NCBI RefSeq assembly: GCF_003007735.2
Contig: NZ_PXNQ02000001.1
Coordinates: 372,001-436,000 of the forward strand
Source of the DNA: Paracoccus methylarcula
Lineage (GTDB): Bacteria > Pseudomonadota > Alphaproteobacteria > Rhodobacterales > Rhodobacteraceae
Length of the DNA stretch: 64,000 bases
Reading direction: 5' to 3'
Both the position numbers and the translations under genes were made by a program. Under the pieces are notes generated by a model that did no database searches, was not told the origin of the DNA, and saw only the letters and a program-made list of their open reading frames with translations. The first letter of the stretch is position 1; each line of letters starts with the position of its first letter. This document shows, piece after piece, positions 1-9,672 of the stretch.

Positions 1-1
1 C

Positions 2-2674
2 AGCCCCTATCTCGCAGGCCTGCTGGAACGCGAGGCCGAATGGCTGCCCGGGGCCTTGCGGCATGAAGACGTGGTGGCGCGGGAAACCGCCGGGTTCGAA
101 GATCTCGATGCGGCCGGGCTGGCCGCCGCGCTGCGCCGAGCCAAGCAGAGGGTTGCACTGTTCGCCGCGCTGGCCGATCTGGGCGGGGTCTGGTCGCTGG
201 AGCAGGTCACCGGCGCGCTCTCCGACCTGGCGGATCGTGCTGTCGATCTGGCCTTGCGGGTGCATGTCGCCCATGAAATCCGGCGCGGCAAGCTGCCCGA
301 GACGCAGGCGGATGCGGGCGGTATCTTTGCGCTGGCCATGGGCAAGGGCGGCGCGGGCGAGCTGAATTACAGCTCGGATATCGACCTGATCGTGATCTAT
401 GACGATGCGGCCTATGCCGATGACGATCAGCACGAGGCCCGCGCGGCCCTGATCCGCGCCACCCGCAAGATGGCCGCGACATTGTCGGATGTGAACGAGC
501 ATGGCTATGTCTTTCGCACCGATCTGCGCCTGCGCCCGGATGCCTCGGTGACGCCGGTCTGCATTTCGGCCTCTGCCGCGCTGGCCTATTACGAGGCGGA
601 AGGGCGCACATGGGAGCGTGCCGCCTTCATCAAGGCCCGTGCGGCGGCGGGCGATATCGCGGCGGGCGAGCGTTTCCTGCAAGAGCTGCGGCCTTTCGTC
701 TGGCGCAAGCATCTCGATTTCGCCGCCATTCAGGATGCCCATGACATGCGGCTGCGCATTCGCGATCACAAGGGGTTGGGCGGGCGGCTGGAGGTTCCCG
801 GCCACAACATCAAGCTGGGCCGGGGCGGCATCCGCGAGATCGAGTTCTTCACCCAGACCCGGCAGTTGATCGCCGGTGGGCGCGATCCCGACCTGCGGCG
901 GCGCGATACGGTGGGCGGGCTGGCGGCGCTGGCGGCGAAGGGTTGGATTCCCGAAGACGTGGCGCGCGAATTGACCGAGCATTACCGCGAGCACCGCGAG
1001 ATCGAGCATCGCATCCAGATGGTGAACGACGCGCAGACCCACAGCCTGCCCAAGGATCGCGAGGGCCTGGCGGTGATCGCGGCGATGATGGGGGAAAGCG
1101 ACGTGGACGCCTGGTCCGCCCGGCTGAAATCACGGCTGGCACGGGTGCATGAGCTGACCGAATCCTTCTTTGCCCCCGGTGACAGCCGCGAGCGCCCCGA
1201 GCTTTCGCAGGACGCGCAGGCGATCATCGCTCGATGGGCCGGATATCCCGCGATACGCTCGAACCGGGCACGCGAGATTTTCAACCGGGTCGAGCCCGAA
1301 TTGCTGTCGCGCATGGCCCGCTCGGGTCACATGGACGAGGCTCTTGTGCGGTTCGACAGTTTTCTTGCCGGATTGCCCGCAGGGGTTCAACTGTTCTCGT
1401 TATTCGACGCCAATCCGCAACTGATCGAATTGATCGTCGATATTTGCGGTACGGCGCCGGGATTGGCCAACTACCTGGCCCGCCACTCGGCAGTTCTGGA
1501 TGCGGTTCTCGGAGGGAGTTTCTTCGCGCCATGGCCGGGGGCGCAGGCGTTGCGCGAAGAACTGGCGGGGGCGTTGCAGGGGGCGCTGACCGCTCCGGAT
1601 GGTGGTTACGAGCGGGCGCTGGACGCGGCCCGGAGATGGGCGCATGAATGGCATTTCCGGATCGGCGTGCACCACCTGCGCGGGCTGATCGATGCGGATG
1701 AGGCCGGGATCCAATACGCGGATCTGGCCGATGCCTGCCTTGCGGCGATGATGCCGGTGACGGCCGCCGATTTCGCCCGCCGCCATGGCGCGCCGCCGGG
1801 GCGGGGGGCGGTGGTCCTGGGAATGGGTTCACTGGGCGCGCGGCAACTGCATGCCAGCTCGGATCTCGATCTGATCGTGATCTACGATGCCGACGGGGCC
1901 GACAGTTCCGATGGCCCGCGCCCATTGGCGCCCCGGCCCTATTATTCGCGGCTGACGCAGGCGATGATCACCGCGATCTCGGCCCCCACCGCCGAGGGAC
2001 GGCTTTACGAGGTGGATATGCGGCTGCGCCCCTCCGGGCGGCAGGGGCCGGTGGCGACCTCGGTCCAAAGCTTCGAGAACTACCAGATGCACGAGGCCTG
2101 GACATGGGAGCATCTGGCCCTGACGCGTGCCCGCGTCGTCGCGATGGCCGGTGAGAAGGCCACCGGGCTGGCCGAGCAGGTCGAGGCGCTGCGCCTGTCG
2201 GTGCTGCGGGAACGCGGGCAGGATCCGCGCGTGATGCCCGATCTCGCGGCAATGAGGGAAAGGATTTTCGCGGCCAAATCCGCAAGCGGGGCATGGGAGA
2301 CGAAGATCGGTCCCGGTCGGCTGCAGGATATCGACCTGATCGCGCAATCCTGCGCATTGCGGGCCGGAGACCCGGCGCGCGGCACCATCGCCCAATTGCG
2401 GGCGGGCCGCCGCTCTGGAATACTGGCAGGCGAGGCCGCCGATCGGCTGTCGTCGGTTCACCGCTTCCTGTGGCGTTTGCACGCCTCGGGGCGATTGCTT
2501 ACCGAGAAGGCGATGAATTTCGATGAAATCGGGCGAGGAGGACAGGAGTTTCTGCTGCGGGAATGTGATTGCGCCGATCCCGGGGAACTCACCTCGTCTC
2601 TGAAGGAGGCCACGGACCACGCCGCCGACAGGATCGCGGATGAATTGCGAGGGGTCACCGGCTCGGAGGGCTGA
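2..2674 (+). CDS. glnE: Glutamine synthetase adenylyltransferase/deadenylase GlnE, 5'-truncated by window edge
   Basis: GlnE adds AMP to, and removes it from, glutamine synthetase in response to PII, tuning nitrogen assimilation in the cytoplasm. The frame is open from base 2 and already encodes a conserved stretch (SPYLAGLLERE) before the first possible internal start (TTG at 56), so the true start lies upstream of the window. About 890 residues remain; full family members are usually 930-990. Two nucleotidyltransferase cores are visible: MGKGGAGELN followed by SSDIDL near bases 340-390 (deadenylylating half), and LGMGSLGARQL followed by SSDLDL near 1820-1870 (adenylylating half). This internal duplication is diagnostic of GlnE. 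The stop codon is TGA at 2672-2674. The next gene converges from the other strand 33 bases away. Confidence 0.95.
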   Translation, partial: SPYLAGLLEREAEWLPGALRHEDVVARETAGFEDLDAAGLAAALRRAKQRVALFAALADLGGVWSLEQVTGALSDLADRAVDLALRVHVAHEIRRGKLPETQADAGGIFALAMGKGGAGELNYSSDIDLIVIYDDAAYADDDQHEARAALIRATRKMAATLSDVNEHGYVFRTDLRLRPDASVTPVCISASAALAYYEAEGRTWERAAFIKARAAAGDIAAGERFLQELRPFVWRKHLDFAAIQDAHDMRLRIRDHKGLGGRLEVPGHNIKLGRGGIREIEFFTQTRQLIAGGRDPDLRRRDTVGGLAALAAKGWIPEDVARELTEHYREHREIEHRIQMVNDAQTHSLPKDREGLAVIAAMMGESDVDAWSARLKSRLARVHELTESFFAPGDSRERPELSQDAQAIIARWAGYPAIRSNRAREIFNRVEPELLSRMARSGHMDEALVRFDSFLAGLPAGVQLFSLFDANPQLIELIVDICGTAPGLANYLARHSAVLDAVLGGSFFAPWPGAQALREELAGALQGALTAPDGGYERALDAARRWAHEWHFRIGVHHLRGLIDADEAGIQYADLADACLAAMMPVTAADFARRHGAPPGRGAVVLGMGSLGARQLHASSDLDLIVIYDADGADSSDGPRPLAPRPYYSRLTQAMITAISAPTAEGRLYEVDMRLRPSGRQGPVATSVQSFENYQMHEAWTWEHLALTRARVVAMAGEKATGLAEQVEALRLSVLRERGQDPRVMPDLAAMRERIFAAKSASGAWETKIGPGRLQDIDLIAQSCALRAGDPARGTIAQLRAGRRSGILAGEAADRLSSVHRFLWRLHASGRLLTEKAMNFDEIGRGGQEFLLRECDCADPGELTSSLKEATDHAADRIADELRGVTGSEG

Positions 2675-2707
2675 TCCAAGGTCCGTCCGGAGCGCGAAAT
2701 GGGAAAG

Positions 2708-4762
2708 TCACGCCGCCGTGCCGGTCCGATCCCGGTCCGTGGTGGTCGGCTTTTCCGCCGCGTCCGTGCCGATATGCCCCAGAACCGGCAATGCGACCGT
2801 TTCCGGCGGACCCTCTGCCGCGATGTCCGGGGTCGTGGCCGGAAAGATGCCATGGGCGGTCTTGTCCCAGTAGAATGGGCGCCTGAGCAATTCATGGAAC
2901 GCTTTCCAGGCCGCGATGCATCCCAACGGGAAATACACCTGCATCGTCAGCACCCATGGCCGCAAGTGCCGGTGCGTGTGCTTGCGGACCGCAAACATCC
3001 CGACAGCGATATTGAGCATTTCCGAACCAAGCAGGAACCCGAGCAGGAGCGGTATCGCGGAGGCTCCGAACATGGCCTGCAACGGTTCCTGGAGTGGATA
3101 GGACAGGCCGAGGCACAAGAGCCAGAAGCCCCAGATCGCCGGAGCCAGCAAATACTGGGTCAGCATGACCAGGAACTGGACCTGGAAACCGATGAAGCGC
3201 CATGTCCCGAGATCCCGCCACAATCGCCACGGAGAGCGCATATGAACCCCCCAGGTCATGGCGAAGCCCTTGAGCCAGCGTGAGCGCTGCCTGATCCATG
3301 GCAGGGGACGGCAATTGGCCTCTTCTTCGGTGGTGGTGTCGATCATCTCGGTTCGCCAGCCGCGCCGGGCGAGACGCACCCCCAGATCCGCGTCTTCGGT
3401 GACGTTCCAGGCATCCCAGGCATCGACATCCTCAAGAGCTTCGCGGCGAAAGAAGCAGGTCGTGCCGCCCAGTGGAAGCACCAGCCCCAGGCGAGCGATC
3501 GCGGGCAGCATGACCCGGAACCATGCGGCATATTCGATGGTGAAACATCGAGCCAGCCAGTTGCTGCGGGGATTGTAGTAATCCAGCACCCCCTGAACGC
3601 AGCCGAGCTTTCGCGGCGCGTCACGGAAATGCCGGGCGATGCGATGCAACTGATCAGGATCGGGCTGATCCTCGGCATCCCAGATGCCGACAATGCTGCC
3701 CTTGCAGAAGTTCAGGGCATAATTCAACGCACGGGGTTTGGTCCGGATCGGACCGTCCGGCACCTCGATCACACGGATCCAGCGGGGCAGGCAGGCAGTG
3801 CTCAGCGCGTCCCTGGTGATCTTGTCGCCGGTCTCGACGACCATCAGGATATCCATGAGTTCCCGCGGATAGCGGATTCGCGACAACCGCGCGACAAGGG
3901 CGCGTGCCACGTCGCCCTCCTGAAATAACGGCACAAGAACCGATATGGTGGGCAAAGGCGGCGGCTGCTGTCGATCCCCGGTATCGTGGGCGGCGGGAAA
4001 TCGGCCTCGCCGCCGCTCTTCCCGGGCGGATCGCAAAGCCGTGATAAAGCAGATCAGCTTCAGCCCGGTCTGGGCAAGCAAGCCCAGGGTGCAGATTATC
4101 GTCAATGCCGTCAGGGCAGACCGGGGGGCTTGCCAGAAACCCAGTGCCAGCACCGCCATGACCACGACAAGCGCCCAGCCAAACAACCGGTGATTTCGTG
4201 TCCGGCAGCTTTCGCGGGCCGGAACTCGGGCCTCGGCCTTGCGGATCAGCTCGCCTCGGCGCAGCGAAAGGATGGCGGCCTCTATCTGGTCTTCCCGGCA
4301 TAGCAACATGCGTATCCTGCCAAGTTCGGATGGCAGTTCGGCGATCGATTCCATGAAACGCTCGGGATCGCAGGTCGCGATCCAGGTAACACCGCCCATG
4401 CGGCGCCAGGGCAGGATATTGCGGGCAAGGCAATGCTCCGCCCCGATGAGATCGATCAGGCGCGGATCCGGGGGGGACTCTTGCGGATCGATTACATCCA
4501 CGCGCCATTGCCGGGACTGGGCCCGGAGCAGCGCCTCGGCCGTGACCCAGCCATTGATCAGGAGAATACGCTCGAGCGGCACATATTGCCGATGGCGCAT
4601 CACCGCGGCTTTCAGCAGATGGGCCGGATCAACCGCGCCGTCATCGATCAGGCATTGCCCAAGCGAAGCTGTCGGAGCCGGAGGATGCGACGGCCCCGCC
4701 GGGGGCATCGCCTTTGGCGGGGATGTGACGGCAATCGGTGTCGTATGACGGAAACTGGTCAT
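2708..4762 (-). CDS. GT2 family processive-type glycosyltransferase with N-terminal GspE/MshEN-like domain
   Basis: Membrane glycosyltransferase, probably for an exopolysaccharide; substrate unknown. From the ATG at 4762 it has 684 residues. Residues about 33-95 resemble the MshEN/GspE N-terminal fold (SLGQCLIDDGAVD, then ILLINGWVTAEALL). Two hydrophobic segments follow near 195-245. The catalytic GT2 core shows ISVLVPLFQEGD, a DAED acidic motif, TEDADLG and QRSRW, the D/D/TED/QxxRW signature of cellulose-synthase-like enzymes. Further membrane segments lie at the C-terminus. I preferred 4762 to the in-frame ATG at 4795 because an AGAGG ribosome site precedes it. That site lies in the loop of a 7-bp hairpin (GGGATGT/ACATCCC, 4767-4790). 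The gene lies 46-79 bases downstream of carA on the same strand. The Arg of the usual RLG motif of c-di-GMP-binding MshEN domains is Ser here, so nucleotide binding is uncertain. Confidence 0.85.
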   Translation of the reverse strand: MTSFRHTTPIAVTSPPKAMPPAGPSHPPAPTASLGQCLIDDGAVDPAHLLKAAVMRHRQYVPLERILLINGWVTAEALLRAQSRQWRVDVIDPQESPPDPRLIDLIGAEHCLARNILPWRRMGGVTWIATCDPERFMESIAELPSELGRIRMLLCREDQIEAAILSLRRGELIRKAEARVPARESCRTRNHRLFGWALVVVMAVLALGFWQAPRSALTALTIICTLGLLAQTGLKLICFITALRSAREERRRGRFPAAHDTGDRQQPPPLPTISVLVPLFQEGDVARALVARLSRIRYPRELMDILMVVETGDKITRDALSTACLPRWIRVIEVPDGPIRTKPRALNYALNFCKGSIVGIWDAEDQPDPDQLHRIARHFRDAPRKLGCVQGVLDYYNPRSNWLARCFTIEYAAWFRVMLPAIARLGLVLPLGGTTCFFRREALEDVDAWDAWNVTEDADLGVRLARRGWRTEMIDTTTEEEANCRPLPWIRQRSRWLKGFAMTWGVHMRSPWRLWRDLGTWRFIGFQVQFLVMLTQYLLAPAIWGFWLLCLGLSYPLQEPLQAMFGASAIPLLLGFLLGSEMLNIAVGMFAVRKHTHRHLRPWVLTMQVYFPLGCIAAWKAFHELLRRPFYWDKTAHGIFPATTPDIAAEGPPETVALPVLGHIGTDAAEKPTTTDRDRTGTAA

Positions 4763-4841
4763 GGTCGGGATGTCCTCTGGGGAACATCCCGTCATCGCAC
4801 AGCTTCTGTTAAGACGGGGTTAAGCCGCCCGCAGCCGCGAA

Positions 4842-5990
4842 TCAGACCCTGCGCTTGCGCATCGAATCGACGAAGCGGCGGAACAGATACATGCTGTCCT
4901 GCGGTCCCGGTGCGGCCTCGGGATGATACTGGACCGAGAAGACCGGCTTGTCGGCGACGCGGATACCGCAATTGCTGCCATCGAACAGGCTGACATGGGT
5001 TTCGATCACTTCCTTGGGCAGGCTTTGCGAATCGACCGCGAAACCGTGGTTCATCGAAGTGATCTCGACCTTGCCGGTCTCGTTGTCGCGAACCGGATGG
5101 TTGGCGCCGTGATGGCCGTGGCTCATCTTGACCGTCTGTGCGCCCAGGGCCAGCGCCAGCATCTGGTGCCCCAGGCAAATGCCGAAGATCGGCAGGTCGC
5201 GGTTCAGCAGTTCCCGGATCATCGGCACGGCGTAACTGCCCGTTGCGGCGGGATCCCCGGGGCCGTTCGACAGAAAGACCCCCTCGGGCTCATGTGCCAG
5301 CACCTCTTCGGCGGTAGCCGTCGCGGGCAGGACCGTGACATCGGCCCCATGCGTGACCAGCGAGCGCAGGATGTTCCGCTTGGCGCCATAATCCAGCGCC
5401 ACGACCTTGAAGGGCTTTTCTTCGAGATTCTTGCCGAAGCCCTCGCCCCATTCCCAGCTTCCCTCGTCCCAGTGATAGCTTTGCGCGCAACTGACCTCCT
5501 TGGCCAGGTCGAGCCCGACAAGCCCCTTCCAGTCACGGGCCCGGGCGATCATCGCCTCGAGATCGAAATCGCCATCGGGATCATGGGCAAGCACCACATG
5601 CGGTGCGCCCTGCTGCCGGATCGCGCGGGTCAGGCGCCGCGTGTCCACGCCGCCGATACCGATCCGGCCGCGCCGCTCCATCCAGTCGCACAGCTCGCCG
5701 GCCGAGCGCCAGTTCGAGGGTGCGGTCGGGTCCCAATGCACGACGATGCCGCTTGCGACCGGATCCTGCGCCTCGTCATCCTCGGGGGTGATCCCGGTAT
5801 TGCCGATATGGGGGAAGGTGAAGGTGACGACCTGGCTGGCATAGGAAGGATCGGTCATGATCTCCTGGTAGCCGGTCATCGCCGTGTTGAAGACCAGCTC
5901 GGCCACGACCTCGCCGGTGGCCCCGAAGCCTCGACCGTAGAAAACGGTCCCGTCGGCGAGCACAAGGCAGGCGGTGGGTTTTGTGGCCAT
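4842..5990 (-). CDS. carA: Carbamoyl-phosphate synthase small subunit (glutaminase)
   Basis: CarA hydrolyses glutamine and channels ammonia to CarB for carbamoyl phosphate synthesis, feeding arginine and pyrimidine pathways. The 382-residue length is normal. The N-terminal CPSase_sm domain (residues 1-150, with the conserved VFNTAMTGYQEI) is followed by a class I amidotransferase domain. The catalytic Cys is Cys272 in GICLGHQ, and His356 and Glu358 lie in QYHPEAAPGP. All expected residues are present. carB is not in the window. The upstream region (5991-6172) separates it from the divergent yqeY gene and should hold both promoters. Confidence 0.97.
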   Translation of the reverse strand: MATKPTACLVLADGTVFYGRGFGATGEVVAELVFNTAMTGYQEIMTDPSYASQVVTFTFPHIGNTGITPEDDEAQDPVASGIVVHWDPTAPSNWRSAGELCDWMERRGRIGIGGVDTRRLTRAIRQQGAPHVVLAHDPDGDFDLEAMIARARDWKGLVGLDLAKEVSCAQSYHWDEGSWEWGEGFGKNLEEKPFKVVALDYGAKRNILRSLVTHGADVTVLPATATAEEVLAHEPEGVFLSNGPGDPAATGSYAVPMIRELLNRDLPIFGICLGHQMLALALGAQTVKMSHGHHGANHPVRDNETGKVEITSMNHGFAVDSQSLPKEVIETHVSLFDGSNCGIRVADKPVFSVQYHPEAAPGPQDSMYLFRRFVDSMRKRRV

Positions 5991-6172
5991 GTCGGCACCT
6001 CTGTCGTGAAATCAGCCGGTGAATAGGGGTGGCAGCGGTCGAGGTCAAGCGCTGCCATCCCATTTGAGGACGATGACAGCTTGAATTTTGCGTTCGTTTT
6101 GCCTAGATCGCCATCTTTCCGCCTGCCCCGGACCGGGGCGCAAGGCATATGGGATCATCCCGGGAGTGTATC

Positions 6173-6636
6173 ATGGACCTGCGAGCCAAATTGCAAGCTG
6201 CCACCAAGGAGGCGATGAAGTCCAAGGACAATGCGCGTCTCTCGACGCTGCGCCTGATTTCCGCCGCCATCAAGGACAGGGAGATCGCCGCACGCGGAGA
6301 AGGCGGCGACGAGGCCGGGTTGAGCGATGCCGATCTGATCGCGATCCTGTCGAAGATGGTCAAGCAAAGCCAGGAATCGGCCAAGGCCTATGAAGAGGGC
6401 GGCCGCCTGGAGCTTGCGCAGAAGGAAGAGGACGAGATCAAGGTGGTGCAGGAATTCCTGCGCGCCAGCTGAACGATGCAGAGGTCGCGCAGGCCGTGGA
6501 TGCCGTGGTCTCGGATCTGGGCGCATCCAGCGTCCGCGACATGGGGCGCGTGATGGCCGAACTGCGCGCACGCCATGCCGGGCAGATGGATTTCGGAGCG
6601 GTCGGCGCAATGGTCAAGCAGCGCCTGCTGCACTGA
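6173..6636 (+). pseudogene. GatB/YqeY domain protein, frameshifted by one base
   Basis: Small GatB/YqeY-type protein, related to the tail domain of GatB; its cellular role is poorly defined, with a tRNA amidotransferase link inferred from homology. Translation from ATG 6173 (MDLRAKLQAATKEAM) runs to a premature TGA at 6470-6472. The other frame continues seamlessly from about 6463 as QLNDAEVAQAV, then DMGRVMAELRARHAGQMDF, to a stop at 6636. Restoring one C after base 6460 (CTG CCG CGC CAG CTG) would give a single 154-residue protein of normal family length. Both halves are conserved, so I infer a sequence error or a very recent mutation rather than an old pseudogene. A separate start at 6149 is less likely because family members begin with MDLR-like residues. 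Confidence 0.85.
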
Positions 6637-6720
6637 GACCCGGTCGGCACCGTATCCTCGCCGGGGATCGGAATGCCGGGGGTATCCCACAAGAGCTGGG
6701 GGATTTCGCATCCCCGTCGC

Positions 6721-6753
6721 CGGGTGGTTCTCGAACCAGTGGCGCACCACCCG
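6721..6753. terminator. GC hairpin between convergent yqeY and dppF
   Basis: Inverted repeat CGGGTGGT/ACCACCCG with a 17-base loop, placed between two converging genes. There is no clear T-tract, so it may act as an mRNA 3'-end stabiliser rather than a classical intrinsic terminator. Confidence 0.4.
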
Positions 6754-6757
6754 ACAA

Positions 6758-6789
6758 CCCCCTGCGGGATATTTGCGTGAAGAAGAAGT
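6758..6789 (+). repeat. 3'-end repeat element, copy A
   Basis: Copy of a short interspersed element with the pattern C-rich block, GGGATATTTGCGTGAAGAAG. It lies in the gap between the convergent yqeY and dppF ends. A hairpin with an 8-bp stem (CGGGTGGT/ACCACCCG, 6721-6753) sits just before it, as a GC hairpin does in two other copies. The tail is nearly identical to copies at 25123, 52038 and (inverted) 52081. Confidence 0.75.
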
Positions 6790-6838
6790 GCCGGGCCGTC
6801 TTTGAAGTAGCAGCGGCCATCCGGAACCGGTTTGGGGA

Positions 6839-7792
6839 TCATTCCGGGAAAAAGCAGGCGGCCCCGTGCGTGACGGCCCCCAGTTCGGGCCTCTCTGCGC
6901 GGCAACGCTCCTGCGCCTTCCAGCAGCGCGGCGCGAAGGCGCAGCCGGTGGGAAGGTCCAGGGGTGAGGGCAACTCACCCTCCAGCTTGATCCGGTTGCG
7001 CTTGCCTTGCGGATCCGCGACCGGCGTGGCCGAGAGCAGCGCCTTGGTATAGGGGTGGCGCGGATGCGCGAAGATGGCGTCCTTGCTGCCCATTTCCACC
7101 GGGCGGCCCAGATACATCACGATGATGTCGTCGGCCATGTGTTTCACCACCGACAAATCATGGCTGATGAACAGGTAGGCAAGGCCGAGCCGTTCCTGCA
7201 GATCGACCAGCAGGTTGAGGATCTGGCTCTGGATCGACAGGTCCAGCGCCGAGACAGGCTCGTCCAGCACCAGCAGCTTGGGCTCCAGCATCAGCGCGCG
7301 GGCGACCGCGATGCGCTGCCTTTGCCCGCCCGAGAACATATGCGGGTAGCGGTCGTAATGCTCGGGCCGCAGCCCGACCAGCGCCAGCATCTCGCGGGCG
7401 CGGCGGGTGCGTTCCCCGGCCGTGATGTCGGGGCGGTTTATCTTGAGCGGCTCGGTCAGGACGGCGCCGATCCTCTGGCGCGGGTTGAGCGAGCCATAGG
7501 GGTTCTGGAACACGATCTGCACATCGGTCCGCAACTGCTTGCGATTGGCCGGGCTGGCCTCGACGCCGCCGATCGTGAAACTGCCCGAGGTCGGTTCCTC
7601 GATCATGGTGATCAGCCGGGCGAGGGTGGATTTCCCGCAACCGGATTCCCCGACCACCGCCAGTGTCTTTCCGGGCTGCAATTCGAAGCTCGTGTCCGAG
7701 ACCGCGCGCAGGATACGGGAACCCGAGAACAGCCCGCCCCTGACAGAGTAGTGACGCGACAGGTTCTCTGCCTTGACCACGGGGGCATTCAT
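6839..7792 (-). CDS. dppF: Dipeptide ABC transporter ATP-binding protein DppF-like
   Basis: Second ATPase of an oligopeptide/dipeptide importer. From ATG 7792 ([15 protein letters not shown]) the protein has 317 residues. It shows Walker [11 protein letters not shown]-loop [13 protein letters not shown], the ABC signature SGGQRQRI and Walker [13 protein letters not shown], and ends with the oligo_HPY C-terminal region ([13 protein letters not shown]) typical of peptide and nickel transporters. The ATG overlaps the dppD stop by four bases, indicating translational coupling. An in-frame extension to 7921 lies inside dppD and lacks family similarity. It is the last gene of the dpp operon. Confidence 0.93.
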   Translation of the reverse strand: MNAPVVKAENLSRHYSVRGGLFSGSRILRAVSDTSFELQPGKTLAVVGESGCGKSTLARLITMIEEPTSGSFTIGGVEASPANRKQLRTDVQIVFQNPYGSLNPRQRIGAVLTEPLKINRPDITAGERTRRAREMLALVGLRPEHYDRYPHMFSGGQRQRIAVARALMLEPKLLVLDEPVSALDLSIQSQILNLLVDLQERLGLAYLFISHDLSVVKHMADDIIVMYLGRPVEMGSKDAIFAHPRHPYTKALLSATPVADPQGKRNRIKLEGELPSPLDLPTGCAFAPRCWKAQERCRAERPELGAVTHGAACFFPE

Positions 7793-8766
7793 GCCGAAAC
7801 CTCCGATCTGGCGTTCAGGGGATAGTGGCACCGCGCGAGGCCCAGCCCGGAGCCCGCCGGGGCCGGAGGCTCGGCCTTGCAGCGATCGTCGGCGAATTTG
7901 CAGCGTGGGCTGAACAGGCACCCCCTGGGCCGGTCGAACTGCCCCGGCACCACGCCCGGAATGGTCGGCAAATGGCGCGAGGTGGCGCGCTCGGGCAGGG
8001 CGGCCAGCAGAGCGGCGGTATAGGGATGATGCGGTGTCTCGAACAGGTCGGCGACCTTTTGTTCCTCGACCTTCTGGCCGGCATATTGCACCGATACCCG
8101 CTCGGCCGTTTCGGCCACCACGCCCATGTCATGGGTGATCAGGATCAGCGCCATGCCACTGTCGCGCTGCAAGCCGGTCAGCAGGTCGAGGATCTGCGCC
8201 TGGATCGTCACGTCCAGCGCCGTCGTCGGCTCATCCGCGATCAGCAGCTTGGGACCGCAGGCGATGGCCATGGCGATCATCACCCGCTGGTTCATGCCGC
8301 CTGACATCTGGTGCGGAAAGACCTTCAACCGGTCCTCGGGGGCGGGAATGCCGACCATCTCGAACAGTTCCACCGCGCGCCGGTGACGGGCCTTGCGGTC
8401 AAGGCCAAGATGCAGGCGCAGCGCCTCCTTGATCTGGAAACCGGTGGTGAAACAGGGATTCAGCGAGGACATCGGCTCCTGGAAGATCATTGCCATGTCC
8501 TTGCCGACGATCCGCCGCCGCTGCCGCGGGCCGAGCGCGCGCAGGTCATGGCCGTCAAAGCTCATGACATCGGCGGTGATCGTCGCGGTCCAGGGCAGCA
8601 GGCCCATCATCGCCAGCATCGACACGGATTTGCCCGAGCCGCTCTCGCCGACGATGGCCAGCAGCTCGCCCTTGTCCACCGACAGGTCGATTCCGTCCAC
8701 GGCGCGGAATTGCCCCGAGGAGGTGGCGAAATCGACCGAGAGATTGCGGATTTCAAGCAGGGGCAT
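7789..8766 (-). CDS. dppD: Dipeptide ABC transporter ATP-binding protein DppD-like
   Basis: First ATPase of the peptide importer, 325 residues. Motifs are Walker [11 protein letters not shown]-loop [12 protein letters not shown], signature SGGMNQRV, Walker [13 protein letters not shown] and the C-terminal [16 protein letters not shown] oligo_HPY segment, whose cysteines are conserved in the family. It begins three bases after dppC ends and overlaps dppF by four bases. It would pair with DppF to power the DppB-DppC channel. Confidence 0.93.
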   Translation of the reverse strand: MPLLEIRNLSVDFATSSGQFRAVDGIDLSVDKGELLAIVGESGSGKSVSMLAMMGLLPWTATITADVMSFDGHDLRALGPRQRRRIVGKDMAMIFQEPMSSLNPCFTTGFQIKEALRLHLGLDRKARHRRAVELFEMVGIPAPEDRLKVFPHQMSGGMNQRVMIAMAIACGPKLLIADEPTTALDVTIQAQILDLLTGLQRDSGMALILITHDMGVVAETAERVSVQYAGQKVEEQKVADLFETPHHPYTAALLAALPERATSRHLPTIPGVVPGQFDRPRGCLFSPRCKFADDRCKAEPPAPAGSGLGLARCHYPLNARSEVSA

Positions 8767-8769
8767 GGA

Positions 8770-9672
8770 TCAGCTCCGCTTCAGTTTCGGGTCGAGCGCG
8801 TCGCGCAGCCCGTCACCCATCAGGTTGATGGCCAGCACCGTGACCAGGATGGCAAGGCCGGGGAAGGTCACCACCCACCATGCGCGCAGGATGAATTCGC
8901 GCGCCTCGGCCAGCATGGTGCCCCATTCGGGGGTGGGCGGCTGCGCGCCCATGCCCAGGAAACCCAGGGCCGCCGCATCCAGGATGGCGGTCGAGAACGA
9001 CAGCGCCGCCTGCACGATGATCGGCGAAAGGCAATTGGGCAGCACGGTGACGAACATCAGCCGCAGCCTGCCCGCACCCGCCACGCGAGCGGCGGTCACG
9101 TAATCCTTGCTACGTTCCGACAGCACGCTGGCGCGGGTCAGGCGGACGTAATGGGGCTGCAGGACGATGGCGATGGCGATCATGGCATTGGTCAGCGAAG
9201 GGCCGAGGATCGCCACCAGCACCAGCGCCAGCAGCAGCGAGGGAAAGGCCAGGATGATATCCATGATCCGCATGATGATCGCGTCCAGCCAGCGCGGCGC
9301 GAAACCGGCGATCAGCCCGATCACGATCCCGCCCGAGGCCGCCACCGTAACCACGACGATACCGACATAGAATGAATATCGCGCCCCGTGCAGCAGCCTT
9401 GACAGGATATCCCGCCCGAGCGCGTCGGTGCCCAGGGGAAAGGCGATGCTGCCGCCTTCCTGCCAGAAGGGCGGTTGCAGCAGGTTCTTGCGGAACTGCG
9501 CGGTCGGATCATGCGGTGCGATCAGATCCGCGAACAGGGCGACAAGGACGAAGGCCACGAAGATCCACAGGCCCATGACCGCGCCCCGGTTCTCGCGGAA
9601 ATAATACCAGAATTCGCGCAGCGGACCGGGACGGTCGGTGGCTTGGGATGCTGTTTCGCTCGTTTCGGTCAT
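8770..9672 (-). CDS. dppC: Dipeptide ABC transporter permease DppC-like
   Basis: Inner-membrane permease, 300 residues from ATG 9672 (MTETSETASQATDRP). It has the N-terminal FWYYFRENRGAVMGLWIF segment of OppC/DppC proteins, about six hydrophobic helices, and the BPD_transp_1 EAA-like loop (AARVAGAGRLRLM) that contacts the ATPases. Its ATG overlaps the dppB stop by one base (TGATG). A longer upstream frame reaching 10239 is only the shadow of dppB. Confidence 0.93.
   Translation of the reverse strand: MTETSETASQATDRPGPLREFWYYFRENRGAVMGLWIFVAFVLVALFADLIAPHDPTAQFRKNLLQPPFWQEGGSIAFPLGTDALGRDILSRLLHGARYSFYVGIVVVTVAASGGIVIGLIAGFAPRWLDAIIMRIMDIILAFPSLLLALVLVAILGPSLTNAMIAIAIVLQPHYVRLTRASVLSERSKDYVTAARVAGAGRLRLMFVTVLPNCLSPIIVQAALSFSTAILDAAALGFLGMGAQPPTPEWGTMLAEAREFILRAWWVVTFPGLAILVTVLAINLMGDGLRDALDPKLKRS

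Noticed and set aside
8311..9375. 354-codon plus-strand frame across dppD/dppC
   Set aside because: His/Asp/Gln-rich antisense artefact of GC-rich coding DNA.
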